Notes: generated by a model from the letters alone, not told the origin. Numbered from the stretch's first letter, positions 16,359-25,333 are shown. The stretch is 64,000 nt of DNA from Jannaschia sp. CCS1 (GCF_000013565.1 NC_007802.1:3348001-3412000); one strand, 5' to 3'. Program-made: numbers and translations.

Positions 16359-19295
16359 TTATGACTTGTCTTTCAGGGCCGCGAGGACCGCGAAGGGGTT
16401 GTCGGGATCGACTTTTTTCGACGTCTCGGGCCGGGACGAATAGGTCTTGGGCTTGGTGTCGCGCTTGTCGGAGGTCTGCGGACGATTGCCGCCTTTGCCC
16501 TGACCGCGATGCTTGCCCGGTGCGCCTTTGCCGGACGGGCGTCTGCCGCCCTTGTCGCTGCGCTTGCCGTGCTCACCGTCGGCGCGGGCGCCACCCTGCG
16601 CGCCGTCCTGGCGGCGGGGACGGGCGCTTCCGCGTCCGCGCGGCGCCCAGGTGAAGGTATAGTAGACCTCCATTTCGGCTGGCCCCTCGGGCGCGGGTGG
16701 CTCAGATGGCGGTGCCTCGGCGTCGGCCTCCGGCGTGACCTCGGCAGGGGCCTCGGGTGCCGGGGCCTCGCTCGCGCCCTCGGCGGGCGCTGGCTCGGCC
16801 AATGCGCCTTCGGCGGGGGCTTCCTCGGCTGACGCCTCCTCAGCGGGCGCGGCCTCCTCGGGCTTCGCCTCCTCCTCGGCCTTTGCCGCCTCGGCCACCT
16901 TGGCCGCCTTCACCTTGGGCCGCTCCGCCTTTTCGCCCTTATAGCCCAATCCGCCCATCAGATCGGCGAATTGCTCCAGTGTCAGGCCGGAAATCGACAG
17001 CATGTCGGGGGACGCTTCAAACCCGCTGCGGCTGTTCTCACCGCGCAGCATGTCGGCCAGACGTTCCAGCATATCGACGCGGATCGCGCGGGTGCCCGCT
17101 TCGCGGTACCCGGCCATCGTAGCGTGGCCCGCAGGCGCGCCTTCTTCGGTGGGAATGGTGACGAGGCCCGGGGGCGGGCTGTCGGGGAAGGTGTCGAAAT
17201 CCTGTGCCAGCCCCCAAAGCACCAACCGCAGTCGCGTCGGCGCGGGCTTCAGCAGCAGCGGCAGAAAGATCGTATATTGCCCGAACCGCACGCCGTGTTT
17301 GCGCAACAACCCGCGCGCATCCTGATCCAGGGCCTTGATATCATCGGCAATCTCGCCGCGTGGCACGATGCCGAAGCCTTCCAGCAGCTGGAATGCCACA
17401 CCGCGCGCCAGGCCGGTGACAGCCTCATCGCGCGACATCGCCAAAAGCGGCTCGAACTGGGCGGCGATGCGGCGGTCGATGAAATGCTGCAACCGGCGCT
17501 GCACCTTTTGCACCACTTCCGCACCCGCATCGGCATCGACGAAGGCCTCGGCCAGCGGTTTCAGCGCCTCCGGCCCCTTCACCAGCTTGCCCACGGCCAT
17601 GTCACCCCACATCAGGCCACCTTGTTCCGTCAGGTCGAATTCGGTGTCGGGCGCATTATACATGCGGTCCGCGCGCAGGTGGAACTCAGGCCGCAGGGCC
17701 GCCATCGCCGCGCTTTGCAGCGTCTTGGCCTCATCGGCGGTCGCAGATTCGTCCATGCGGAAGCGAAAGCCCTCGATCCGACCCAGGACCTGACCCTCTA
17801 CGCTGACTTCGCCATTCTCGTTCACTTCGGCCACAAGGCTCTCCCTCTGCTTCAACCGGCGAAGGAGAACACTCGTCCGCCGGTCGACAAATCTCAACGT
17901 CAGCGCCTGGTGAAGCGCGTCTGACAGGCGGTCTTCTACGGCACGCGTCGCGCCGCGCCAATGGCTTTCGTCATCGACCCACCCCGTGCGTTGCGCGACA
18001 TACGTCCAGGTACGGATATAGGCGAGGCGTTTGGACAGCGTGTCGATGTCCCCCTCGGGCCGGTCGATACGTTTGACCTGCCGCGCGAGCCAATCGTCGG
18101 GGACGCGGCGATGCTCATGGAGGAACTCGAAGATCCGGCCCAACAGATCCGCATGTTCCGCGTGGCTGATGCCGCGAAAGTCCGGGATGTTGCAGACGTC
18201 CCACAGCAGCTTGACGGCGCGCGCATCGCCCAGTCGTGCGGCAACCTCTGGCCGGGCGATCAGCGCTTTCAGCGCCTGCACATCATCGGCCTCCCGCGCG
18301 CGGGTCAGCCATTCATCATCGGTGCGCATCTCCAGGCTGGCGATCAACCGCTCCGCGCTGCCAAACTCCAGCGCGGAATTCCGCCACATCAACTTGCGCA
18401 CCGGCGCGAAGCGGTGGTTGACGATGGCATCGGCGAGGCCGTCATCGAAGGGCTCCGCCTCTCCGGTCACACCGAAGCTGCCGTCTTGGGTGTGCCGCCC
18501 GGCGCGCCCTGCGATCTGGGCCAACTCGTTGGGCCACAACTCGCGCATCTTGCGCCCGTCGAACTTGCGCGTGCCCGAAAACGCGACATGCTTGATGTCG
18601 AGGTTCAGGCCCATCCCGATGGCGTCCGTGGCGACCAGGATGTCCACGTCGCCGTTCTGGTATAGCTCCACCTGAGCGTTCCGCGTGCGGGGGCTGAGCG
18701 CGCCCATGACCACCGCAGCACCTCCTTTGGTGCGCCGCAACAACTCAGCGGTGGCATATAGATTTTCGACCGAAAACCCCACGATTGCCGAGCGTCCGGG
18801 TATCCGGCTCATCTTTTTCGAACCTGCATACACAAGCTGTGAAAAACGGTCCCGGTGCATGAATTCGCAATGGGGCACGAGTTCGGCAATGGCATTGCGC
18901 ATGGTCGAGGCACCCATGAACAGCGTCTCGTGCAGGCCACGCGCGTGCAGCAGGCGGTCGGTGAACACATGGCCGCGCTCTGGATCGGCACACAACTGGA
19001 TCTCATCCACCGCCAGAAAATCCGCGCCCGAGGCGGTGGGCATCGCCTCCACCGTGCAGACCCAATAGGCGGCGCGGGGTGGCACGATCCGCTCCTCGCC
19101 CGTGACCAGGGCCACGACGGACGGGCCCTTGATGGCCACGACCTTATCGTAGACCTCCCGCGCCAGAAGGCGCAGGGGCAGGCCAATGACGCCCGTCCGA
19201 TGCGCCAGCATCCGCTCAATGGCATAGTGGGTTTTGCCGGTATTGGTCGGGCCAAGAATGGCCGCAACCCGTCCACCGGTGCGAGTGTCGCGCAT
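16359..19295 (-). CDS. SUV3-like DEAD/DEAH-box RNA helicase with low-complexity tail
   Basis: A 978-residue helicase. Numbering from the ATG at 19293-19295: Walker A GPTNTGKT near residue 16, DEIQ near 97 (motif II), GALSPRTRNAQ near 198, DAIGMGLNLDI near 224 and motif VI QIAGRAGRHTQ near 260. This order matches the mitochondrial SUV3 family, which unwinds RNA for degradation. After the helicase core, about residues 760-860 are an Ala/Glu/Pro-rich acidic linker with PAEEA-like units, and the last 120 residues are Arg/Lys/Gly-rich, likely RNA-binding. The preceding TTG in frame is not needed. Confidence 0.93.
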   Translation of the reverse strand: MRDTRTGGRVAAILGPTNTGKTHYAIERMLAHRTGVIGLPLRLLAREVYDKVVAIKGPSVVALVTGEERIVPPRAAYWVCTVEAMPTASGADFLAVDEIQLCADPERGHVFTDRLLHARGLHETLFMGASTMRNAIAELVPHCEFMHRDRFSQLVYAGSKKMSRIPGRSAIVGFSVENLYATAELLRRTKGGAAVVMGALSPRTRNAQVELYQNGDVDILVATDAIGMGLNLDIKHVAFSGTRKFDGRKMRELWPNELAQIAGRAGRHTQDGSFGVTGEAEPFDDGLADAIVNHRFAPVRKLMWRNSALEFGSAERLIASLEMRTDDEWLTRAREADDVQALKALIARPEVAARLGDARAVKLLWDVCNIPDFRGISHAEHADLLGRIFEFLHEHRRVPDDWLARQVKRIDRPEGDIDTLSKRLAYIRTWTYVAQRTGWVDDESHWRGATRAVEDRLSDALHQALTLRFVDRRTSVLLRRLKQRESLVAEVNENGEVSVEGQVLGRIEGFRFRMDESATADEAKTLQSAAMAALRPEFHLRADRMYNAPDTEFDLTEQGGLMWGDMAVGKLVKGPEALKPLAEAFVDADAGAEVVQKVQRRLQHFIDRRIAAQFEPLLAMSRDEAVTGLARGVAFQLLEGFGIVPRGEIADDIKALDQDARGLLRKHGVRFGQYTIFLPLLLKPAPTRLRLVLWGLAQDFDTFPDSPPPGLVTIPTEEGAPAGHATMAGYREAGTRAIRVDMLERLADMLRGENSRSGFEASPDMLSISGLTLEQFADLMGGLGYKGEKAERPKVKAAKVAEAAKAEEEAKPEEAAPAEEASAEEAPAEGALAEPAPAEGASEAPAPEAPAEVTPEADAEAPPSEPPAPEGPAEMEVYYTFTWAPRGRGSARPRRQDGAQGGARADGEHGKRSDKGGRRPSGKGAPGKHRGQGKGGNRPQTSDKRDTKPKTYSSRPETSKKVDPDNPFAVLAALKDKS

Positions 19296-19325
19296 CAAAA
19301 TGGCCTCCCGACCCGCCAGCGTCGA

Positions 19326-19886
19326 TTACAGCGCCTCGCCCTCAAGCTGCACACGCAGCCCGTCAAGGAGCCGCCGGATATCGGGTTGATTGGGGTGGAT
19401 GGCGTGGGCGGCCTCATAGGCGGCCAGTGCACCGTCGATGTTGCCCATATCCTCCAGCATCACACCCAGGCCCGTCAGCGCACCAAAGTGGCGCGGCTCC
19501 AGCGCAAGCACACGCTGGATATCGGCAATCGCGGGGCCATACATCTGTTGCTCGAAGAACAGGGTCGCGCGGGCGTTCCAGCCCTCGGCGAATTCCGGCG
19601 CATGGTCGGTCAGCGCGGTGAGGTGATCGTAGGCGGCCGCATAATCCTCAGACGCCATCGCCTCCATCCCGCGCCGCAACAGGTAATCGGCAGCGGCGGA
19701 CCCTGAAATCTGCCAGCGTTGATACACGTCGGCCTCCACCACGTCCCAGTTGCGCAGTTCGGGGTCGGCCAGCCGATCCAGGAAGTCGTCTGCCGTGGAT
19801 TGGGCCGAGACCGGCACCGCAAGTAAGGGAATCCCGCAGAAGACTGCCGCCACGAGAGCGTTGATGATGGGTCGCTGAATCGTCAT
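19326..19886 (-). CDS. Secreted tetratricopeptide-repeat protein
   Basis: A 186-residue protein with a signal peptide (MTIQRPIINALVAAVFCG, then LLAVPVSAQS) and TPR-type helices from about residue 60: AMASEDYAAAYDHLTALTDH, FAEGWNARATLFFEQQMYG, ALEPRHFGALTGLGVML and GALAAYEAAHAIHPN. TPR units mediate protein contacts; it probably acts in the periplasm. The ATG at 19884-19886 is chosen over an upstream TTG. It ends 30 bases before the helicase start. Confidence 0.85.
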   Translation of the reverse strand: MTIQRPIINALVAAVFCGIPLLAVPVSAQSTADDFLDRLADPELRNWDVVEADVYQRWQISGSAAADYLLRRGMEAMASEDYAAAYDHLTALTDHAPEFAEGWNARATLFFEQQMYGPAIADIQRVLALEPRHFGALTGLGVMLEDMGNIDGALAAYEAAHAIHPNQPDIRRLLDGLRVQLEGEAL

Positions 19887-19971
19887 GGTCAAAACGTAGC
19901 ATTCCCTGCGCGCAATACTAGATCAAGTGAACGGTTTCGTGCAGGGTCAGGGAAATGAAGGGGACACCACC

Positions 19972-20271
19972 ATGAGCAATCCAGTCATCGACGCCGCAGT
20001 GGCCGCGTTGAGCGAAAAGATGTCCGGGGCCGATTTTGACGGCACCGCGAAATTTGTGATCGAAGGCGAAGGGGCCGTGATCGTGGACGGCACAGGCGTG
20101 CGCGCCGCCGATGACAGCGACCATGCCGACGTGACCATGTCCGCCGACGCCGATGTCTTTCAGGAGATCATGGCAGGCGATCTGAACCCTACGGCGGCCT
20201 TCATGGGCGGCAAGCTGACGCTGGATGGCGACATGGGCACGGCGATGAAGCTCGGGTCTGCCCTGAGCTGA
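19972..20271 (+). CDS. SCP2 sterol-binding domain protein
   Basis: A 99-residue single-domain SCP2-like protein. The fold pattern is visible: KFVIEGEGAVIVDGTGV, VTMSADADVFQEIMAGDLNP and the end FMGGKLTLDGDMGTAMKLGS. Such proteins bind lipids or acyl groups in a hydrophobic tunnel. The start at 19972 follows an AAGGGG site. Its stop overlaps the ATG of the lysophospholipase gene by one base, so the two are translationally coupled, and a shared role in lipid handling is plausible. Confidence 0.92.
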   Translation: MSNPVIDAAVAALSEKMSGADFDGTAKFVIEGEGAVIVDGTGVRAADDSDHADVTMSADADVFQEIMAGDLNPTAAFMGGKLTLDGDMGTAMKLGSALS

Positions 20272-21233
20272 TGTTGATGACCGCTGACATCACCGAGCCC
20301 GCACCGTTCTACGAGGCTGTCGCCGAGGGGCCGGCCAATGTCGCGGCCTCCTGGGTGCGGGCGGCAGATGGCACGCGCCTGCGCATGGCGGTCTGGCCCA
20401 CCCCAAATCAAGAAGGCGGGTCCAACGGCACCGTACTGATGTTTCCGGGCCGCACGGAATATGTCGAGAAATATGGCCGCGTTGCCAGTGATCTGGCAGA
20501 AAACGGCTACGGCATGGTGGCGTTCGACTGGCGCGGTCAGGGTCTGGCGGATCGCCCGCCGCATCGCCGCGACATGGGCCATGTGCTCACCTTCGATGAA
20601 TATAGACAGGACGTGACGGCATTCCTCAAGGCGATGGAGCCGATGAACCTGCCCAAGCCGTGGTTCCTGATCGGCCATTCCATGGGCGGCTGCATCGGGT
20701 TGCGCGCGCTCTATGATGGTCTGGACGTGGAGGCTGCGACCTTTACCGGCCCGATGTGGGGCCTGCAGATGAGCAACCTCCTCCGCACGCTCCAGCCCGC
20801 GATCACCAAGCTCGCCGGGCCAATGGGCTTTGGCAAGACCTTCGCGCCCACCACCGGCCCGTGGGAGCCGCTGGAATTCGAGGACAATTCCCTGACCACT
20901 GACCGCGACCAGTTTGACTACATGTTCCGCCAGACCGATGTGCATCCGGAACTGGCCCTGGGCGGCCCTTCGCTCAGCTGGGTCAAGGCCGCGCTTTGGG
21001 AAACGGAGGATCTGATGGAGAAGACACCGCTCGACCTGCCCGCCCTGGCCATCGTCGGCACCGGAGAGCAGATCGTGGACGTCGACGCCGCCAGGACCCG
21101 CATGGCCAGCTGGCCCAAAGGCAGCTACCTCAGCATCGAAGGCGGGCGCCATGAGGTGTTGATGGAGGCGGATCCACTCCGTGACCAGTCCCTGGACGCC
21201 ATTCTCGCACTATTCCGGAAAGCCGCGCGTTAA
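20271..21233 (+). CDS. Alpha/beta hydrolase, lysophospholipase type
   Basis: A 320-residue serine hydrolase of the PldB/monoglyceride-lipase group. VLMFPGRTEYVEKYGRVASD precedes the strand-3 region VAFDWRGQGLADRP. The nucleophile elbow is GHSMGG (IGHSMGGCIGLRAL), and the C-terminal part has the acid-histidine region IVDVDAARTRMASWPKG and IEGGRHEVLMEAD. A second in-frame ATG at 20277 is also possible. It probably splits lysophospholipids in the cytosol or inner membrane; the substrate is inferred from the family only. Confidence 0.9.
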   Translation: MLMTADITEPAPFYEAVAEGPANVAASWVRAADGTRLRMAVWPTPNQEGGSNGTVLMFPGRTEYVEKYGRVASDLAENGYGMVAFDWRGQGLADRPPHRRDMGHVLTFDEYRQDVTAFLKAMEPMNLPKPWFLIGHSMGGCIGLRALYDGLDVEAATFTGPMWGLQMSNLLRTLQPAITKLAGPMGFGKTFAPTTGPWEPLEFEDNSLTTDRDQFDYMFRQTDVHPELALGGPSLSWVKAALWETEDLMEKTPLDLPALAIVGTGEQIVDVDAARTRMASWPKGSYLSIEGGRHEVLMEADPLRDQSLDAILALFRKAAR

Positions 21234-21580
21234 CACATCACCGCGCGCATCTCCGTCCAATCGCGCAACACCCGGTGCCACCGCCCTATAACCTGTCCCC
21301 GATAGCTATCGCCGCGTTTGGTCCCAACAGGCCAAACGCATCTACCACAGGCATGGGTCCGCGCCGCCCCAGACCGCCCCTTCATTGGGCGCAGGTGGCA
21401 CGGACAAGACCAGTGCGCATTGATCTGCCATCCGGGTGACGCCGGACGGGTCCTCGCTGCCGTCTCCAAGCGGCGCCGCTTTTCTGACGTGTCCCTTGAA
21501 AGCACCAACGCGCTCCACAGCGCTCTCCAAGGCTCACAACGCCGCCCGAGGCTCCGCAACACGCCCTCCGCCGCCGCCAT
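21230..21580 (-). CDS. Possible small Cys/Trp-containing protein, doubtful
   Basis: A 116-codon frame that starts at an ATG (MAAAEGVLRSLGRRC) and stops four bases into the end of the convergent lysophospholipase gene. It contains CPC and CGRC pairs (WSCPCHLRPMKGRSG, then HACGRCVWPVGTKRG) that could bind metal, and a Trp/Arg-rich end (GRWHRVLRDWTEMRA). Third-base GC is high but below that of neighbours. There is no clear ribosome site and no recognised family. It may be real, a gene remnant, or chance; it is the best candidate in this gap. Confidence 0.25.
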   Translation of the reverse strand: MAAAEGVLRSLGRRCEPWRALWSALVLSRDTSEKRRRLETAARTRPASPGWQINAHWSCPCHLRPMKGRSGAARTHACGRCVWPVGTKRGDSYRGQVIGRWHRVLRDWTEMRAVMC

Positions 21581-21619
21581 ACCCGCGCGCGGGATCAATT
21601 CTCCGTTTCTAAAACTCCC
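21234..21619. other. 386-base gap between lysophospholipase and lolD
   Basis: No established gene. The gap holds a doubtful minus-strand ORF (21230-21580), a perfect 10-bp palindrome GATAGCTATC at 21301-21310, and directly after it an 8-bp inverted repeat GCGTTTGG/CCAAACGC (21314-21339). No T tract follows, so neither looks like a terminator. A structured RNA is possible but not supported further. Confidence 0.4.
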
Positions 21620-22303
21620 TCACGCCGAGACCAGCACACCCTCATCCAGACGCAAGACCCGATCCATCCGCGCGGCCAGCTCGTGGTTGTGGGTGGCGAT
21701 CAGCGCCGACAGGCCCGTCCCCCGCACCAGCTCCATCAGCACATCAAACACCGTATCCGACGTCGCGGGATCAAGGTTGCCCGTCGGCTCATCGGCCAGC
21801 ATCAGGGCAGGCGCATTGGCCAGCGACCGGCAAAACGCCACGCGCTGCTGCTCCCCGCCCGACAATTCTCCGGGGCGGTGCGTTGCGCGGGCGGCCATGC
21901 CGACGCGGCCCAACAGGTCCAGCGCCCGCGCCTCCGCTTCGCCTGCCGCCACGCCGTGGGCCAGTTGCGGCAGCACGATATTCTCCACGGCTGAGAACTC
22001 GGGCAGCAAGTGGTGGAACTGATAGACGAAGCCCACCTTGCCGCGCCGCGCCGCCGTGCGGGCGCGGTCGGTGGCGCCCGTCACCAACTCTCCACCAATC
22101 TCGACCCGACCCGCATCGGCGGTGTCCAGCAGCCCGGCAATCTGCAAAAGCGTCGACTTTCCCGCGCCCGATGGCGCGATCAGGCCGACGATCTCTCCGC
22201 GCGCGATCCGTGTGGAGGCCCCGCGCAGCACGTTGATCTCATTGGCTTTGCCGTGGTTGTAGGACTTTTGGATATCGTCCAGCACCAGCGAAAATTCACT
22301 CAT
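21620..22303 (-). CDS. lolD: Lipoprotein-releasing system ATP-binding protein
   Basis: A 227-residue ABC ATPase. Walker A is LIAPSGAGKSTLLQIAGLLD (near residue 40), the ABC signature is HRPGELSGGEQQRVAFCRSL, Walker B is ALMLADEPTGNLD, and the H-loop is LIATHNHELAA. The LolD-type linker KVGFVYQFHHLLPEFSAVEN is present. With the LolC/E permease it extracts lipoproteins from the inner membrane and hands them to LolA. Its start overlaps the permease end by eight bases, so this is a coupled pair. Confidence 0.95.
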   Translation of the reverse strand: MSEFSLVLDDIQKSYNHGKANEINVLRGASTRIARGEIVGLIAPSGAGKSTLLQIAGLLDTADAGRVEIGGELVTGATDRARTAARRGKVGFVYQFHHLLPEFSAVENIVLPQLAHGVAAGEAEARALDLLGRVGMAARATHRPGELSGGEQQRVAFCRSLANAPALMLADEPTGNLDPATSDTVFDVLMELVRGTGLSALIATHNHELAARMDRVLRLDEGVLVSA

Positions 22304-23642
22304 ACCGCAACGCCTCCACCGGGTTCATCCGTGCCGCGCGCCGGGCCGGGAAGATCGTCACCACGAAGCTCAGCCCCAGCGACAGGGCCATCGCAGTCAG
22401 CACATCCGCGCCCTCCAACCGCGCGGGCAACGCGCTGATCATCCGCACTGACGGATCCCAAACGCCGCCGCCTGCCACATAGTTCACAAAGCTGAAGATC
22501 GGATCGATCCAGATCGCAAACGCGCATCCCAGGGCCACGCCCGCCAGCGTCCCCGCCACCCCGATGGCCGAGCCGCAGATGAAGAACACCCGCAGAATGC
22601 TCCCCTCACTCAGCCCGATCGTGCGCAAAATCCCGATATCGCGGGACTTGTTTTTCACCAGCATGATCAGGCCCGACACGATGTTCATCGTCGCGATCAG
22701 CACCAGGATCGACAGGATGATGAACATGATGTTGTCCTCCATCTGGAGCGCGGTCAGGAACGCGCCGGAGCTGTCTTCCCACGTCCAGATCTGCACATCA
22801 CCGCCCGCCTGCAACAGGGGCAGGACATATTGCGCGATCTGTTCCGGCTCGGCCACCGTCACCTGCACCTCATCGGCCACGCCGTCGCGGTTGAAGTAGG
22901 TCTGCGCCTCGCCGAAGGGAATGTAGACGCGCGTGCGGTCGATGTCCCAGCGGCCCACCTGAAAGATATAGACGACCTCATAGGTGCTGACGCGCGGAGA
23001 CGTCCCGAACGGCGTGCGTGCGCCATCGGGGCTGACCAGCCGGATCCGGTCGCCCACGCTGGCCCCCAATTCCCGCGCCACGCCGGACCCGATCGCGATG
23101 CCCGGCCCGCCCGGAATGGGGAACGCGCCGTCGACCTCCGGCGTGATTTCCGTGGGCGCGCCAAACGCGCTCAGCAGGCCCTGCCGCCACTCCGGCTCCG
23201 CCACCAGGGGCACATTCGACAGATCCTCGGGCGTGATGCCGATCACCTCCACGGCGGAATTCCGCCCGCGATAGCTGCTGAGCACCTGACCCCGGATCAC
23301 CGCCGCCGCATGGGTCACGCCATTCACGCCGCGCACGGCCTCGGCCACCGCGTCATAGCCCTCCAACGCGCGCTCCAACTGACCCGCATCGTTCAGTTCC
23401 GCGATGTCGTAGACCGCCACATGGGGGTTCGCGCCCAGGATCGTGCCGACAAATTCGTGCCGGAACCCCGCCCGCACGGCCAGCACGGCGATCAAGGCCA
23501 TAACGGCCAGCGCGATGCCGATGAAGCTGATCCAGGTCATCGCCGACACGCCGCCTTCGGTGCGTCGCGCGCGCAGATAGCGCCAGGCGATGAGGAATTC
23601 GAACCGCGCGAAGGGCGCAGGTGCGGGGGGTGCGGAGGTCAT
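22296..23642 (-). CDS. lolC: Lipoprotein-releasing ABC transporter permease
   Basis: A 448-residue LolC/LolE-type permease. The cytoplasmic start FARFEFLIAWRYLRARRTEG leads into helix 1 (SFIGIALAVMALIAVLAVRA), a large periplasmic domain and three C-terminal helices (FIILSILVLIATMNIVSGLI and onward), ending in FPARRAARMNPVEALRYE, the FtsX-type signature. Only one permease gene is present, as in organisms with a LolF-type homodimer; lolC or lolE cannot be distinguished. The ATG at 23640-23642 has AAGGTTGAG upstream. Confidence 0.94.
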   Translation of the reverse strand: MTSAPPAPAPFARFEFLIAWRYLRARRTEGGVSAMTWISFIGIALAVMALIAVLAVRAGFRHEFVGTILGANPHVAVYDIAELNDAGQLERALEGYDAVAEAVRGVNGVTHAAAVIRGQVLSSYRGRNSAVEVIGITPEDLSNVPLVAEPEWRQGLLSAFGAPTEITPEVDGAFPIPGGPGIAIGSGVARELGASVGDRIRLVSPDGARTPFGTSPRVSTYEVVYIFQVGRWDIDRTRVYIPFGEAQTYFNRDGVADEVQVTVAEPEQIAQYVLPLLQAGGDVQIWTWEDSSGAFLTALQMEDNIMFIILSILVLIATMNIVSGLIMLVKNKSRDIGILRTIGLSEGSILRVFFICGSAIGVAGTLAGVALGCAFAIWIDPIFSFVNYVAGGGVWDPSVRMISALPARLEGADVLTAMALSLGLSFVVTIFPARRAARMNPVEALRYE

Positions 23643-23785
23643 GCTGCTCAACCTTATCTCGTTGCCGCTCAAACTGGCCATTCCAGCCCCCAAGTCAACC
23701 GCAGCCACGTGTCTTCGGGACGCTCGCCCTTTGGCATCCAAGGATTTCCTTTGCACGGGTCAACACGGCACGCTAGGAAATGGGT

Positions 23786-24298
23786 ATGGCAAAGATGTCA
23801 CGATCAGACGACGTATGCGACGGCGATGCGATGGCAGCCTACCAGAGCTTCCTCGACCAGTCCGACGCCGCGTTGGAGCATGATGATTTTGACACGTTCA
23901 TCTCCCGCATTCTGTTGCCGCAACTTATTATACAGGGTTCTGAACGGCTTATCGTCACGTCGACCGATGAAATTCGGCACGTGTTCCACGCCACCCGGCA
24001 TATGCTGGCGACCCGCAATATCCGGCGGCGGACGCGCCTGTGTACGAATGCCCGTCTGACCGGGGATGGCACGTTGATCGGACACCACACCACGTGGCTC
24101 GTGACCACGGACAACACCATCGATGAAAGTTATCGTGTGGAAAGCCACCTGCGGCAGCGCGATGGAGTCTGGTGTATCCTGGCGTCCAGTTTCGCGGGGC
24201 CCTCAGACGCTCTGCCGGGTCGGATGCATCAAGCCAGCCTGGCAGCCCAACGCAACACTGCGGCCCACTTGGCCCATCGAGAGGACAGCCATGATTGA
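23786..24298 (+). CDS. NTF2/SnoaL-like domain protein
   Basis: A 170-residue protein with the shape of an NTF2-like cone: an N-terminal helix (MAAYQSFLDQSDAALEHDDF), a basic middle part (TDEIRHVFHATRHMLATR, then IRRRTRLCTNARLTGDGTL) and a strand-rich C-terminal part (TTWLVTTDNTIDESYRVESH, then GVWCILASSF). Members are often catalytically silent or bind small ligands. ATG 23786 is preferred over 23780 because of the spacing from AGGA. It overlaps the next gene by eight bases. No specific function can be given. Confidence 0.65.
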   Translation: MAKMSRSDDVCDGDAMAAYQSFLDQSDAALEHDDFDTFISRILLPQLIIQGSERLIVTSTDEIRHVFHATRHMLATRNIRRRTRLCTNARLTGDGTLIGHHTTWLVTTDNTIDESYRVESHLRQRDGVWCILASSFAGPSDALPGRMHQASLAAQRNTAAHLAHREDSHD

Positions 24299-24680
24299 CC
24301 ATTCCGGCCTCAGCGTCTCGGATTTCGCGGCCGCCAAAGCGTTCTACTCTGCGGCCCTCGCGCCTCTTGGGTCGTCCTACCTGTTCACGGTCCCGCCCGA
24401 GCATACGGACGGCGACGCGGTGGGGGGCTTCGGGCAGGACCGCCCGCAATTCTGGATCTGGGAAGGCCCGGCGCAGGTCCCGCCGGTGCATTTCGCCTTC
24501 TCCGCTGCCACACGGGCGCAGGTGGATGCCTTCTACGCCGCAGCCCTCGCCGCCGGGGGCACGGATAACGGCGCGCCCGGCCTCCGCCCGCATTACCATG
24601 CCGATTATTACGGCGCGTTTGTGCGCGACCCCGATGGCAATAATATCGAGGCCGTCTGCCACGCGCCCGCCGCCCCATGA
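24291..24680 (+). CDS. VOC superfamily (glyoxalase-fold) protein
   Basis: A 129-residue single VOC domain: IDHSGLSVSDFAAAKAFYSA at the start (His in the metal site), FAFSAATRAQVDAFYAAALA in the middle and the end FVRDPDGNNIEAVCH, with the usual DPDGN turn and Glu. Members include glyoxalases, dioxygenases and antibiotic-binding proteins; the substrate is unknown. It is translationally coupled at both ends: eight bases of overlap upstream and an ATGA overlap with the GT51-like gene downstream. A VOC paralog lies at 32797. Confidence 0.88.
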   Translation: MIDHSGLSVSDFAAAKAFYSAALAPLGSSYLFTVPPEHTDGDAVGGFGQDRPQFWIWEGPAQVPPVHFAFSAATRAQVDAFYAAALAAGGTDNGAPGLRPHYHADYYGAFVRDPDGNNIEAVCHAPAAP

Positions 24681-25333
24681 GGCGTGTTGGCAAACTGCTG
24701 GTCGCGGCCTTTATCCTGACCCTCGGCGTCGCCATTGCCATCGGTGCGGTGGGCTTTTTCAACGCGCGCGCGGATGCTGATGCGCTGATCGCCCGGGCCG
24801 ATGCCCTGATCGCGCAAGGGCGGGACGGCGAGGCGTTGGGTGCCACGCGGCTGGCCATGCTGATCCGCGTGCAGGACCCGGGCTTTGCCGATCACAACGG
24901 GCTGGACCTTTGGACGCCCGGCGCAGGCATCACGACGATCACCCAATCGCTCGCCAAGCGGGTGGCGTTTGATGACTTCCAGCCCGGCATCGCGAAACTG
25001 CGCCAGACCACCTATGCGATGGGGCTGGAAACGCGGCTCAGCAAGACGCAGATCCTGGCGCTGTGGCTTGATACCGTGGAAATGGGGCGCGGCCCGGACG
25101 GCTGGATCACCGGGTTTTTCGCAGCAAGCGAGGCGATCTTCGGCGCGCCCCCGGACCAGATATCAGAGGCCGAGTTCCTTCACCTGATTGCTGTGCTGAT
25201 CGCGCCCGGCCGCTATGATCTGATGGGCGAGGACCCGGCGCTTGACGCCCGCGTGGCGCGGATTGAGCGGTTGATCGCGGGCACCTGCACGCCGCAGGGC
25301 AACGGCGACGTGCGCCTGGACGGCTGCGCCTGA
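24677..25333 (+). CDS. GT51-like (peptidoglycan glycosyltransferase fold) protein, probably inactive
   Basis: A 218-residue protein with an N-terminal membrane anchor (LLVAAFILTLGVAIAIGAVG). It follows the order of monofunctional transglycosylases: DPGFADHNGLD, then GITTITQSLAKR, LETRLSKTQILALWLDTVEM and GWITGFFAASEAIFG. In active enzymes the first motif is EDxxFxxHxG and a later RKxxE supplies a second Glu; here the aligned residues appear to be Gln66 and Gln110. It is therefore likely a pseudoenzyme that binds glycan or lipid II but does not polymerise it (inference). It is coupled by ATGA to the VOC gene. Confidence 0.75.
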   Translation: MRRVGKLLVAAFILTLGVAIAIGAVGFFNARADADALIARADALIAQGRDGEALGATRLAMLIRVQDPGFADHNGLDLWTPGAGITTITQSLAKRVAFDDFQPGIAKLRQTTYAMGLETRLSKTQILALWLDTVEMGRGPDGWITGFFAASEAIFGAPPDQISEAEFLHLIAVLIAPGRYDLMGEDPALDARVARIERLIAGTCTPQGNGDVRLDGCA

